Shown: one piece after another, positions 1 to 5,780 of the stretch
Position numbering within the stretch: the first letter of the stretch is position 1
How the letters are laid out: the number at the start of each line of letters is the position of its first letter
Made by a program: the position numbers and the translations under genes
Notes under the pieces: model-generated
Databases searched by the model: none
The model's input: only the letters and a program-made list of their open reading frames with translations
What the model was told of the DNA's origin: nothing
From: Chloroflexota bacterium
Lineage (GTDB): Bacteria > Chloroflexota > Dehalococcoidia > JACPPY01
Direction: 5' to 3'
DNA length: 6,850 bases
Assembly: GCA_016189825.1 (NCBI GenBank)
Contig: JACPRR010000063.1
Location: 1 to 6,850, forward strand

Positions 1-798
1 CTGCTCCAGCTCTTTCTGCCTTGCCACATCCTCCTCTCCCTCCGCCAATTCACGTGCCAAAGTAGAGTAGCGGTGTGCATACCGGACCATGGCCTCGCAG
101 ACTATCACCACCGCCTGCCAGAACCAGGCCTTTTTGGCCTCCGGCTCTGCACCACTGCGTACTTTCTCGATTCCCGCCTGGGCCTCTTCTATGATGCCCC
201 GCAGCCCTGTGCTTAGTAGGACCTCCCATTTGGGCACGGGAGCAAAGGTATGCGACCTGCCCTGCCTCATCAGCCCACGCGCTTTTTCCATCTCCTCAGG
301 CCAGTCTCCATAGAGCGACCTCAGGCGTTCAAACATGATGTCCGTGGGGGTTTTGCCCAGGAAGAAGCCGGCTGCTTCCCGCACAGCTTCCCATTCCTCT
401 ATGGTGCACTCGGACACTCGGGCCGCACTGGTCCTTATGCCCTTCTTGTTTGTCTCCATCATCTCCAGCACATTGGGGGCTTCCATTTCAACCCAGGGAT
501 TGGCGGCGCGGAACAGCTTCGTTTCGTTGGCAACGGCTAGCTGGTCTTGATATATGACTATCGGTGTACGCTCGGCGAACTTCTCGATCAGCCTGGCCCA
601 CCTGATGTCCAGTACATCCCCTTCGGTCTCCTTCCAACTCTCCACCGCAAGGACAGCCCGGTCGGCGACAATCTCGACCTCTCGCCTGAAGAACTCCTCC
701 CTCTCCCTGGCGAGCCTGGGAGACAGCGTAAGGGCATCTACCTGACCCAGCAGGTCCCTGTCGACTCCCTCAGTGTGCACCTTTTCTGTTACAGCCAT
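1..798 (-). CDS. Glycyl radical enzyme (pyruvate formate-lyase-like), N-terminal third, cut by the window edge
   Basis: I translated this 266-codon frame by hand; it is open from ATG at 798 to the left edge, so the C-terminal part is missing. The start has a strong ribosome binding site (GGAGG at 805-809, 6 nt away). The sequence reads like the PFL domain of glycyl radical enzymes: 'RAVLAVESWKETEGD' at residues 47-61, an acidic helical stretch (about 127-165), then 'KWEVLLSTGLRGIIEEA' (190-206) and 'CEAMVRYAHRYSTLARELAE' (234-253). The last two are typical of the family. These enzymes are usually about 800 residues, so the catalytic Cys and the C-terminal glycyl radical loop lie outside. The divergently transcribed activase supports the call. 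The substrate cannot be named. The N-terminus reminds me of the arylacetate decarboxylase and choline-lyase relatives more than true formate acetyltransferase, but that is an impression. Expected in the cytoplasm and O2-sensitive. Confidence 0.85.
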   Translation of the reverse strand, partial: MAVTEKVHTEGVDRDLLGQVDALTLSPRLAREREEFFRREVEIVADRAVLAVESWKETEGDVLDIRWARLIEKFAERTPIVIYQDQLAVANETKLFRAANPWVEMEAPNVLEMMETNKKGIRTSAARVSECTIEEWEAVREAAGFFLGKTPTDIMFERLRSLYGDWPEEMEKARGLMRQGRSHTFAPVPKWEVLLSTGLRGIIEEAQAGIEKVRSGAEPEAKKAWFWQAVVIVCEAMVRYAHRYSTLARELAEGEEDVARQKELEQ

Positions 799-1051
799 GG
801 TGTTCCTCCGTGAATGTTCCCGGCCTATTCTCCCCGTTGCGCCTGATCAAGCAGTGCCTGATTGCAGTGGTTCCGCATGGCATGGAAGAAAACCTTCGAA
901 GCAATTTGCCTTGCTCGCTCGTTGCCGGACGTGAGGGAACCGCTATATGCTGAGTATCAGGAACGAAGGAATCGTAACATGCCGCGCAAAGTAAGGTCAA
1001 GTACCGTAATAGTTCGGATTTCCGTGGGCTAAGAATCCGCGTGGAAGACTA

Positions 1052-1080
1052 TTGCCCGACCAGCCAAAATAGGTTACTAT
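1052..1080 (+). promoter_or_regulatory. Candidate sigma-70-type promoter for the activase
   Basis: TTGCCC (1052-1057) and TACTAT (1075-1080) are separated by 17 bases, the optimal spacing. Each box matches its consensus at four of six positions. Transcription would begin near 1087 and give an untranslated leader of about 50 nt. The call rests only on box similarity and position. Confidence 0.35.
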
Positions 1081-1123
1081 CTTGTAGACGGAAGGAGCGG
1101 AATGTGCGCCGTCGTTCCCGTTG

Positions 1124-1130
1124 AAAGGAA
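1124..1130 (+). promoter_or_regulatory. Ribosome binding site that fixes the activase start
   Basis: AAAGGAA lies 5 nt before ATG 1136. The alternative in-frame TTG at 1121 overlaps this site and has no purine-rich motif upstream, so ATG 1136 is the better start. Confidence 0.6.
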
Positions 1131-1135
1131 AACCT

Positions 1136-2095
1136 ATGGAAACCGGAAGCCAGGTCAGGAAACAGTCTGAATTGGGCATCAAGACTGTGCGAGGCATGGT
1201 CTTCAACATCCAGGACTATTGCATCCATGATGGACCGGGCATCAGGACCACAGTATTTCTCAAGGGATGTCCGCTCAATTGCCACTGGTGCTCCAACCCG
1301 GAGTCGAAAGGCGGAAGGCCGGAGCTTGGCTTCATCAGCGCCAAATGCACCAAGTGCGGAAAGTGCCCGGAAGTGTGTCCCGAGCACGCGATCACGATCG
1401 AGGCCGGACAATTTCCGGTCTTCGACCGCGCGCGCTGCACCGTCTGCGGCAAGTGCATCGATGCCTGCATACCAAACGCACTGGCCATTTACGGCAAGGA
1501 GATGACGGACGAAGAGCTCTTCGAGCAGGTGCGCAAGGATGAGATCTTCTACCGCGGTTCGGGCGGGGGCGTCACCGTCTCCGGCGGCGAGCCGCTGCAG
1601 CAGCCAGAGCTGCTGATGGCACTTTTCCAGCGTTGTCGCCATGCGGGCATCCACACCGCTATCGAGACCACCGGGCATACGCGCTCGCGCGTCCTTGAAG
1701 ATGTTCTTGCCCTGACCGACTACGTCCTCTTCGACCTCAAGCACATGGATCCAGAGGTTCACGAGCGGTACACCAGCCAGCCCAACGACCTCATCCTGGC
1801 CAACGCGCGGCTGGTGGCGGCAAGCGGCATACCCTTCCTCTTCCGCATGCCGCTTATCCCGGAGGTAAACGACTCGAAAGAGAATATCGAGGCCACAGCA
1901 GCCTTCATCAAGGGCCTCGGGAAAGAGGCGGCGCGCATCGAGCTCCTCCCCTACCATCGCATGGGTTCGGGCAAGTACGAAGGCCTGGGCGCCACCTACC
2001 TGCTCAAGGGCGTGATGCCGCCGGACCTGGCCCGGGTGGAAGAGGTGAAGAGGGCTTTTGAAGACCTGGGGGCGACCTGCACCATATCGCGTTGA
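1136..2095 (+). CDS. Glycyl radical enzyme activase (radical SAM, two extra 4Fe-4S clusters)
   Basis: Protein of 319 residues, the usual length for activases of the choline-lyase, glycerol-dehydratase and hydroxyphenylacetate-decarboxylase classes. Such enzymes cleave S-adenosylmethionine reductively and install the glycyl radical on the partner enzyme. The signature begins at 'HDGPGIRTTVFLKGC'. The radical SAM motif CX3CX2C is C45, C49 and C52. An inserted ferredoxin-like domain follows, with two complete cluster motifs: C71/C74/C77/C81 and C101/C104/C107/C111. 'SGGEPL' at 149-154 is the SAM-binding GGE motif. The formate-lyase activase PflA lacks this ferredoxin insert, so the partner is probably not a classical formate acetyltransferase. 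The gene stands divergent from the truncated radical enzyme at 1-798, its likely substrate. No missing key residue or frameshift. Cytoplasmic, anaerobic. The activase call is firm; the partner's reaction is unknown. Confidence 0.95.
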   Translation: METGSQVRKQSELGIKTVRGMVFNIQDYCIHDGPGIRTTVFLKGCPLNCHWCSNPESKGGRPELGFISAKCTKCGKCPEVCPEHAITIEAGQFPVFDRARCTVCGKCIDACIPNALAIYGKEMTDEELFEQVRKDEIFYRGSGGGVTVSGGEPLQQPELLMALFQRCRHAGIHTAIETTGHTRSRVLEDVLALTDYVLFDLKHMDPEVHERYTSQPNDLILANARLVAASGIPFLFRMPLIPEVNDSKENIEATAAFIKGLGKEAARIELLPYHRMGSGKYEGLGATYLLKGVMPPDLARVEEVKRAFEDLGATCTISR

Positions 2096-2185
2096 AAACA
2101 GCGCAGGCCACACAGCAAACTAATCCCACACCATATACACACGACTAACCCCCAGAATGGAAGCAAGTCCGAGCGGAGGAACGGG

Positions 2186-2638
2186 ATGAAGAGACGAACG
2201 TTATGGTCAGCAACGCTCCTACTAGTCATGCTGGTAACAGCCATCGCGACCGCGGGCGTCGCCCAGGCGGCATGGGCGTGGTGCGGCGACCCGTTGTTCT
2301 CGCTGCAAGGCGCCGGCGCCAACACCGGCACCGTCAGCCTGCGTTTTGCAGTTGACGATGGTCCCTGGACCTACACGCCGCAGGTCAAAATCGAGGCCCC
2401 CTCAGGCGTAGCCGTGAACGTCATCGATGCGCAGGGGTCGGTGGTGACCACTGGCAATGACGCCGGGCTGAGCGTGGGCAACAACGCGGTGCAGGCCAGG
2501 ATCACTATCCTGGTCCCGGGCGCCGGGAATAGCGCCGGCATCAAGGTGTCGCTATCCGTGGACGGCCGCACGCTGCGGCAGGCCGTGGGCCAGACCGATA
2601 GCCAGATGGTGCTCACGCTGTGGATACCGGCGAAGTAG
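2186..2638 (+). CDS. Small secreted protein of unknown function
   Basis: Protein of 150 residues starting at ATG 2186, with GGAGGA at 2175-2180 spaced 5 nt away. A clear Sec signal peptide is visible: basic 'MKRR', a hydrophobic core (residues 6-24) and a likely cleavage after 'VAQA' at residue 28. The mature part of about 122 residues is rich in V, G, A, T and N and alternates hydrophobic and polar residues, suggesting an all-beta (Ig-like) fold. It has one Cys (C33), which is not in a lipobox, and no transmembrane helix beyond the signal. I do not recognise the family. It starts 90 bp after the activase on the same strand with no obvious terminator between, so read-through is possible. A functional link to the cytoplasmic radical system is not evident. 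It converges on the copper oxidase operon. Confidence 0.8.
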   Translation: MKRRTLWSATLLLVMLVTAIATAGVAQAAWAWCGDPLFSLQGAGANTGTVSLRFAVDDGPWTYTPQVKIEAPSGVAVNVIDAQGSVVTTGNDAGLSVGNNAVQARITILVPGAGNSAGIKVSLSVDGRTLRQAVGQTDSQMVLTLWIPAK

Positions 2639-2650
2639 CATAGACAACCT

Positions 2651-2785
2651 CGTCATTGAGAGCCCTTCGGCAAGGCTCAGGGTAAACTGCGCGAAGCAAT
2701 CTCCTTCCGCAGCGGACCCCGGGTGCGCCCGTCGCCCAAAGCTAGTTGTCTGCCACACCGGTGCGAAATGGGATTGCTTCGCCCG
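2651..2785. repeat. Palindromic intergenic repeat, copy 1
   Basis: Begins CGTCATTGAGAG and contains 'CCCTTCGGCAAGGCT'. An 11-bp perfect inverted repeat, GCGAAGCAATC (2691-2701) and GATTGCTTCGC (2772-2782), encloses about 70 bases. Copy 2 lies exactly 198 bp downstream with no net insertion or deletion and about 88% identity by eye. Similarity may extend to about 2808. It resembles the non-autonomous 'GTCATTg...GCAATC' dispersed repeats of environmental genomes and encodes nothing credible. Confidence 0.8.
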
Positions 2786-2848
2786 AGGCGGGCCTCGCAA
2801 AGACGAATGTTTGTCCGGACTTGCTTGCGCGAGCTTTATCCAGCAACG

Positions 2849-2983
2849 CGTCATTCAATGCCCTTCGGCAAGGCTCTGGGTAAACTGCGCGAAGCAATCT
2901 CCTTACGCAGCGGACTCCGGATGCGCCCGTCGCCCTCACCGCGTTGGCTGCCACACCAGTGCCAAATGGGATTGCTTCGGCCC
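2849..2983. repeat. Palindromic intergenic repeat, copy 2
   Basis: Second copy in the same orientation, starting CGTCATTCAATG. Its inverted repeat is 10 bp: CGAAGCAATC (2890-2899) and GATTGCTTCG (2970-2979). It ends about 5 bp from the stop codon of the copper oxidase B gene, so it would be transcribed as that gene's 3' end and could act as a terminator or stabilising hairpin. No T-tract is visible. Confidence 0.8.
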
Positions 2984-2988
2984 TTCAG

Positions 2989-4119
2989 CTACTCCGTGAT
3001 GTCGATGAACGTCGTGGCCGTATATAGCTTCTTCCCGCTTATCCAGTGCAGGAAGTCGATGGTTACAGGGAACCGGCCCGGCCGGGTCGGCCTGATTATG
3101 GCATCGCCACGCATCGCGGCAGTGATGCGGATAGGTTGGCCGGCCGCGAACTCGATGGGACGGTTGTACTGGCCGGTGGGCCCCACCCCCAGCGTGAAGC
3201 CGTCCACCGAGACCAGGGTCAGGGGCAGGCCGACCCGTATCTCCTGCACCGAGTAGGCAGCATCGATGAAGCGCACCAGTATGGTCTGGCCGACCCGGGC
3301 GTGGACGGCCGCCTTTTGGAACGGCGTGTCGTCGTCGGGCCGCTTGGCCTCGCCGGTAAGCACGAACACGTCCTGGCGGAAATCGTTCAGTATGCCGTCC
3401 CCGGTGAAGTTGCGCGCGGCGGTTGGATCGTCGGGGTCGCATTTCTGCATGGAAGCGTTGTGCCCCAGCTCGTGCCAGCGTGTGTCGATGTCGTCGGGCA
3501 CCCACAGCGCCTCGACATCGTAGTGTATGACATGGGTAGGCGGGTTGAAGCCGCGCACAAAGCCGGGGCCGCCCGGGGGGTAGGGCGGGTCCGGCGTTCC
3601 TGCCGCTTCGGCAGTGTCAGGCTTCTTCAGATCGACGATGAATGCGCCGTAGAGCCCCATCTCGAAGTGCAGCGCGGTGTTCTTGTGGCAGTGGTAAATG
3701 AAGGTGCCCGCCTGGTTGGTCGCAAACTGGTAGGTGAAATTACCTGAGATCTCAAAAGAGTGCTTGCCCACGCCGTCGTTCATCGGCGATGGCTCGATGC
3801 CGTGCCAGTGGATGGTATGCGTATTGCTCTTGGCCCCCACCCGGGCGTGGACGATGTCGCCTTCCACCGTCCTTATCGTCTTGGAAGGGAACACCCGGCC
3901 ACCCTGCTGGTCCTCGGGGTCCTCCAGTATCCACATGGGCACTTTCCCCAACCCGGGCACATCCAGGTCGATGTTGACCAGGAGGTTGCTGGCGATGCGC
4001 CGCGTCGGCGTCACCGGGTCAAGCGGTCCACCGCCAAAGGTCGGCGGGCACACGTGCTTGTTGAACCTGGGGAACTCCTCCCGTCCCACCGGCCGTAGCG
4101 GAACGTCCCTGATTGTCAT
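2989..4119 (-). CDS. Split multicopper oxidase, type 1 copper-bearing subunit (B)
   Basis: Protein of 376 residues with two cupredoxin domains. Domain 1 (about 45-165) has an 'HTIHWHG' motif: H101 in the type 1 position and H104/H106 as trinuclear ligands. 'YHCHKNTALHFEMGLYG' (142-158) follows: H143/H145 trinuclear, C144 the type 1 Cys, H151 and M154 the remaining type 1 ligands. Domain 2 (about 190-376) lacks copper motifs and resembles the copper-free middle domain of three-domain laccases. Only two of the four His-x-His motifs needed are present; gene A has the others. No signal peptide or membrane segment is visible, and the frame is closed upstream by a stop at 4141-4143, so no longer start exists. 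The ATG overlaps the stop of gene A by 4 nt and has its own AAGGAGG site inside gene A, indicating coupled translation. Likely function is O2-dependent oxidation of a metal ion or organic donor; substrate unknown. Confidence 0.9.
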   Translation of the reverse strand: MTIRDVPLRPVGREEFPRFNKHVCPPTFGGGPLDPVTPTRRIASNLLVNIDLDVPGLGKVPMWILEDPEDQQGGRVFPSKTIRTVEGDIVHARVGAKSNTHTIHWHGIEPSPMNDGVGKHSFEISGNFTYQFATNQAGTFIYHCHKNTALHFEMGLYGAFIVDLKKPDTAEAAGTPDPPYPPGGPGFVRGFNPPTHVIHYDVEALWVPDDIDTRWHELGHNASMQKCDPDDPTAARNFTGDGILNDFRQDVFVLTGEAKRPDDDTPFQKAAVHARVGQTILVRFIDAAYSVQEIRVGLPLTLVSVDGFTLGVGPTGQYNRPIEFAAGQPIRITAAMRGDAIIRPTRPGRFPVTIDFLHWISGKKLYTATTFIDITE

Positions 4120-4132
4120 GCGTGGCCTCCTT
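4116..4132 (-). promoter_or_regulatory. Translational coupling site between oxidase subunits A and B
   Basis: The A stop and B start overlap as ATGA (4119-4116). A strong ribosome binding site for B, AAGGAGG (4126-4132), lies in the last codons of A, 6 nt before the B start. This arrangement usually gives equal amounts of two proteins that assemble together. Confidence 0.85.
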
Positions 4133-5354
4133 CGCCTCGTTCATACTCCTCGTTCCTCCCACCCTTCTCATCCAGGTCGGACTGCGGGAAGTCCACACCA
4201 TCGATGTCGCCGGTGATCTCCCAATGGGTCACCATGCCCTGGGGGTAATTGCCGCCGGCGGCGCTCTGCGAGACCTCGTTGTGATCATGCATCGGGTACT
4301 CGATCGGCGATTGGGGTACGCCGCCCAGGGTCAGCGAGAGTTCCCTGGCAATCAGCTCGCGCAGCGGCACCCGTTCGTCACCCGGGATATCCGGTGGGCG
4401 CCGCATGGGGAGCAGCCAGTCCATCAGTGTACCCGCCTCAGCCCGGAAGGTATCGATGAACAAGGGGTTGGCCTCGACGCGCCGGTTGCCTTCTTCATCG
4501 GTCCGCGCCAGCAGGTATACATGGTTGCCATGGATGTGGAGCGAGTCATCCGCCAGGCCTGCATTCATGATCCGGATGACGAAGGGCTGGCCGATGCGGC
4601 CCGAGGGCGTGGTATGGTGATTGTGAGAGGCGTAGGCCCCAGCCTCACCGTTGATGGTGAAGTAACGGGGGAGAAGTTCATCTCGGAGCTGGGAGGCGGT
4701 TATGTCCCGTCCATTACGGGCCATCTCGTGGAACCTCGGGTCGATAGTGTTCAGCACCCAGATGCGTGTCCGCTCCGCCTTCCAGGGCTCGCCGGGGAAA
4801 TGCGCAGTGGTCCCCAGGTCGTCAAACAGCTTCTGCACGGAGGGGGATGGATCGCCATAAGGCGTGTTGCCTCTTGCCGGCAGCACTATCACCGGCCCGT
4901 GCAGGCCGAGAACGCGGTTCACAGGCGCGTTGAGATGGTCGAAGTACATGTAGCTGCCCCCGGCCGGCGCCTCAAAATCAATCTCCCTGGTCTCCCCCGG
5001 TGGGATGACGATGCCTGCGCCCACCTCACCGGGCGCCCCAAGGATGCGAAAGCCGTGCGGCCCGGGGAGATTGTTGGTCACCGAGATCTGCATCTCCTCG
5101 CCTTCCTCGGCCTGAAGCAGCGGCCCGGGCATCTGCGGCGCCGAGGGGACGTTGTCCAGGTCTTCGAAGGCCCAGTGATAGACGAAGCTCCGGTCCACCA
5201 TCTGGACCATAGCCTCGGTTATCGCCAGCCGGCGCTTGGCGCCGTACTGCGTGGGGCGTCCCCAGGGCGCGGCGCGACTGGCCACTGCGCCGCCCGCGAA
5301 AGCCGCCGCGCCCACCATTGCATACCTGATGAATTCACGCCTTGTGACCGGCAT
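4116..5354 (-). CDS. Split multicopper oxidase, Tat-exported cysteine-free subunit (A)
   Basis: Protein of 412 residues. It starts at ATG 5354 with GGAGGA (5361-5366) 6 nt upstream. 'TRREFIRYAM' (4-13) and a hydrophobic stretch to about residue 28 form a twin-arginine signal, as expected for an exported copper protein. Domain 1 (about 40-160) is a cupredoxin with degenerate motifs: 'GPHGFRI' where HWHG is usual and 'YFDHLN' where HxH is usual. The C-terminal domain has 'SLHIHGNH' (271-278) and 'YPMHDHNE' (353-360), giving H273/H275 and H356/H358 as trinuclear ligands. D357 stands where the type 1 Cys would be, D270 where the first type 1 His would be, and the whole protein has no cysteine, so no type 1 copper can form. 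The tail after about 388 is charged. Without B it cannot be a functional oxidase; with B it would complete the trinuclear site. The cupredoxin and Tat assignments are firm, the heteromer is inferred. Confidence 0.9.
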   Translation of the reverse strand: MPVTRREFIRYAMVGAAAFAGGAVASRAAPWGRPTQYGAKRRLAITEAMVQMVDRSFVYHWAFEDLDNVPSAPQMPGPLLQAEEGEEMQISVTNNLPGPHGFRILGAPGEVGAGIVIPPGETREIDFEAPAGGSYMYFDHLNAPVNRVLGLHGPVIVLPARGNTPYGDPSPSVQKLFDDLGTTAHFPGEPWKAERTRIWVLNTIDPRFHEMARNGRDITASQLRDELLPRYFTINGEAGAYASHNHHTTPSGRIGQPFVIRIMNAGLADDSLHIHGNHVYLLARTDEEGNRRVEANPLFIDTFRAEAGTLMDWLLPMRRPPDIPGDERVPLRELIARELSLTLGGVPQSPIEYPMHDHNEVSQSAAGGNYPQGMVTHWEITGDIDGVDFPQSDLDEKGGRNEEYERGEGGHA

Positions 5355-5780
5355 GATGTCTCCTCCCCGTCGCTAACTGGTGCGAATTACCTGTAATCAA
5401 CTCAGAGTACCTGTCCAGCGTCCCGCGAAAGGCAAAAGGGAATACGAATTCGCTGGCTTTGCCAGCCGCGTTACCCAACGTCATACCGGCCCTTCGGCAG
5501 GAAAGGCTTCGGTCCCGCCCCTACGTAACGGACTGTCATTGCTATGAAAATAGCCCATTTTCATACATCGTGGTGCGCCGCAGGCGCATGACAGATTCTG
5601 AGGGAGCGGGGGGTGGGTAGACGGGAGGGGGCGAGCGACCGAAGAATCCGTTATCCCCGGATGGGTTACGGATTCTTCCCCTTCGCAGGGCTCAGGGTCA
5701 GAATGACAGCAAGTCTTCCCCGTCACAGAGACAATCCTATTACGCAAGATCTGCCTCATTCGTGTTAGCACCGGCTAGCC
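5355..5780. other. Intergenic region upstream of the oxidase operon
   Basis: These 426 bases lie between two leftward genes. They hold the A-gene ribosome binding site, a GC-rich hairpin GCTGGC/GCCAGC (5452-5457, 5461-5466, 3-nt loop), a degenerate 'CGTCAT...CCCTTCGGCA' fragment from 5479 resembling the start of the repeats at 2651 and 2849, and the repeat element at 5533-5709. A promoter for the oxidase operon should lie near 5370-5480, but I found no convincing box pair. No credible gene. Confidence 0.6.
5533..5709. repeat. MITE-like palindromic repeat element with nested hairpins
   Basis: Bounded by CTGTCATT (5533-5540) and its reverse complement AATGACAG (5702-5709). Inside are a 9-bp hairpin TATGAAAAT/ATTTTCATA (5543-5551, 5557-5565), a 6-bp hairpin TGCGCC/GGCGCA (5574-5588), and an 11-bp inverted repeat GAAGAATCCGT/ACGGATTCTTC (5641-5651, 5678-5688). 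The right end 'CAGGGCTCAGGGTCAGAATGACAG' type of sequence fits dispersed 'GTCATTctga...GAATC' repeats. It lies downstream of the secreted protein gene and might help end its transcript. No T-tract follows the hairpins. Confidence 0.6.

Larger units (their letters stand above)
799..1135. promoter_or_regulatory. Divergent intergenic region between glycyl radical enzyme and activase
   Basis: These 337 bases separate two genes read outward, so promoters for both should lie here. The left end holds the ribosome binding site of the radical enzyme (GGAGG, 805-809). A 6-bp inverted repeat, CGGATT at 1015-1020 and AATCCG at 1034-1039, sits just upstream of the candidate activase promoter and could be an operator, though six pairs may occur by chance. 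I see no convincing promoter for the leftward gene, no riboswitch and no credible small ORF. Confidence 0.6.

Noticed and set aside
1121..1135. TTG start at 1121 for the activase
   Set aside because: The TTG has no upstream ribosome binding site and overlaps the one that serves ATG 1136.
1049..2113. Long open frame of 354 codons antisense to the activase
   Set aside because: It mirrors a clear radical SAM gene; GC-rich codons keep the opposite frame open. Its product shows no recognisable domain.
2651..2983. CRISPR array or tandem repeat locus
   Set aside because: Only two long, diverged units with no short identical repeats or unique spacers.
2723..3256. Open frame of 177 codons spanning repeat copies and the end of subunit B
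   Set aside because: Composed of the palindromic repeat read through plus antisense of a real gene; low-complexity and basic.
3046..3747. Open frame of 233 codons antisense to oxidase subunit B
   Set aside because: Shadow of the real gene, which has intact copper motifs on the minus strand.
4116..4119. Frameshift splitting a single oxidase gene into A and B
   Set aside because: The junction is a clean ATGA overlap with a dedicated AAGGAGG site for B, and both halves begin and end at sensible domain borders. A sequencing error or pseudogene is less likely than a true two-gene arrangement.
4113..5396. Open frame of 427 codons antisense to oxidase subunit A
   Set aside because: It covers the whole of a real cupredoxin gene on the other strand and has no ribosome binding site or recognisable motif.
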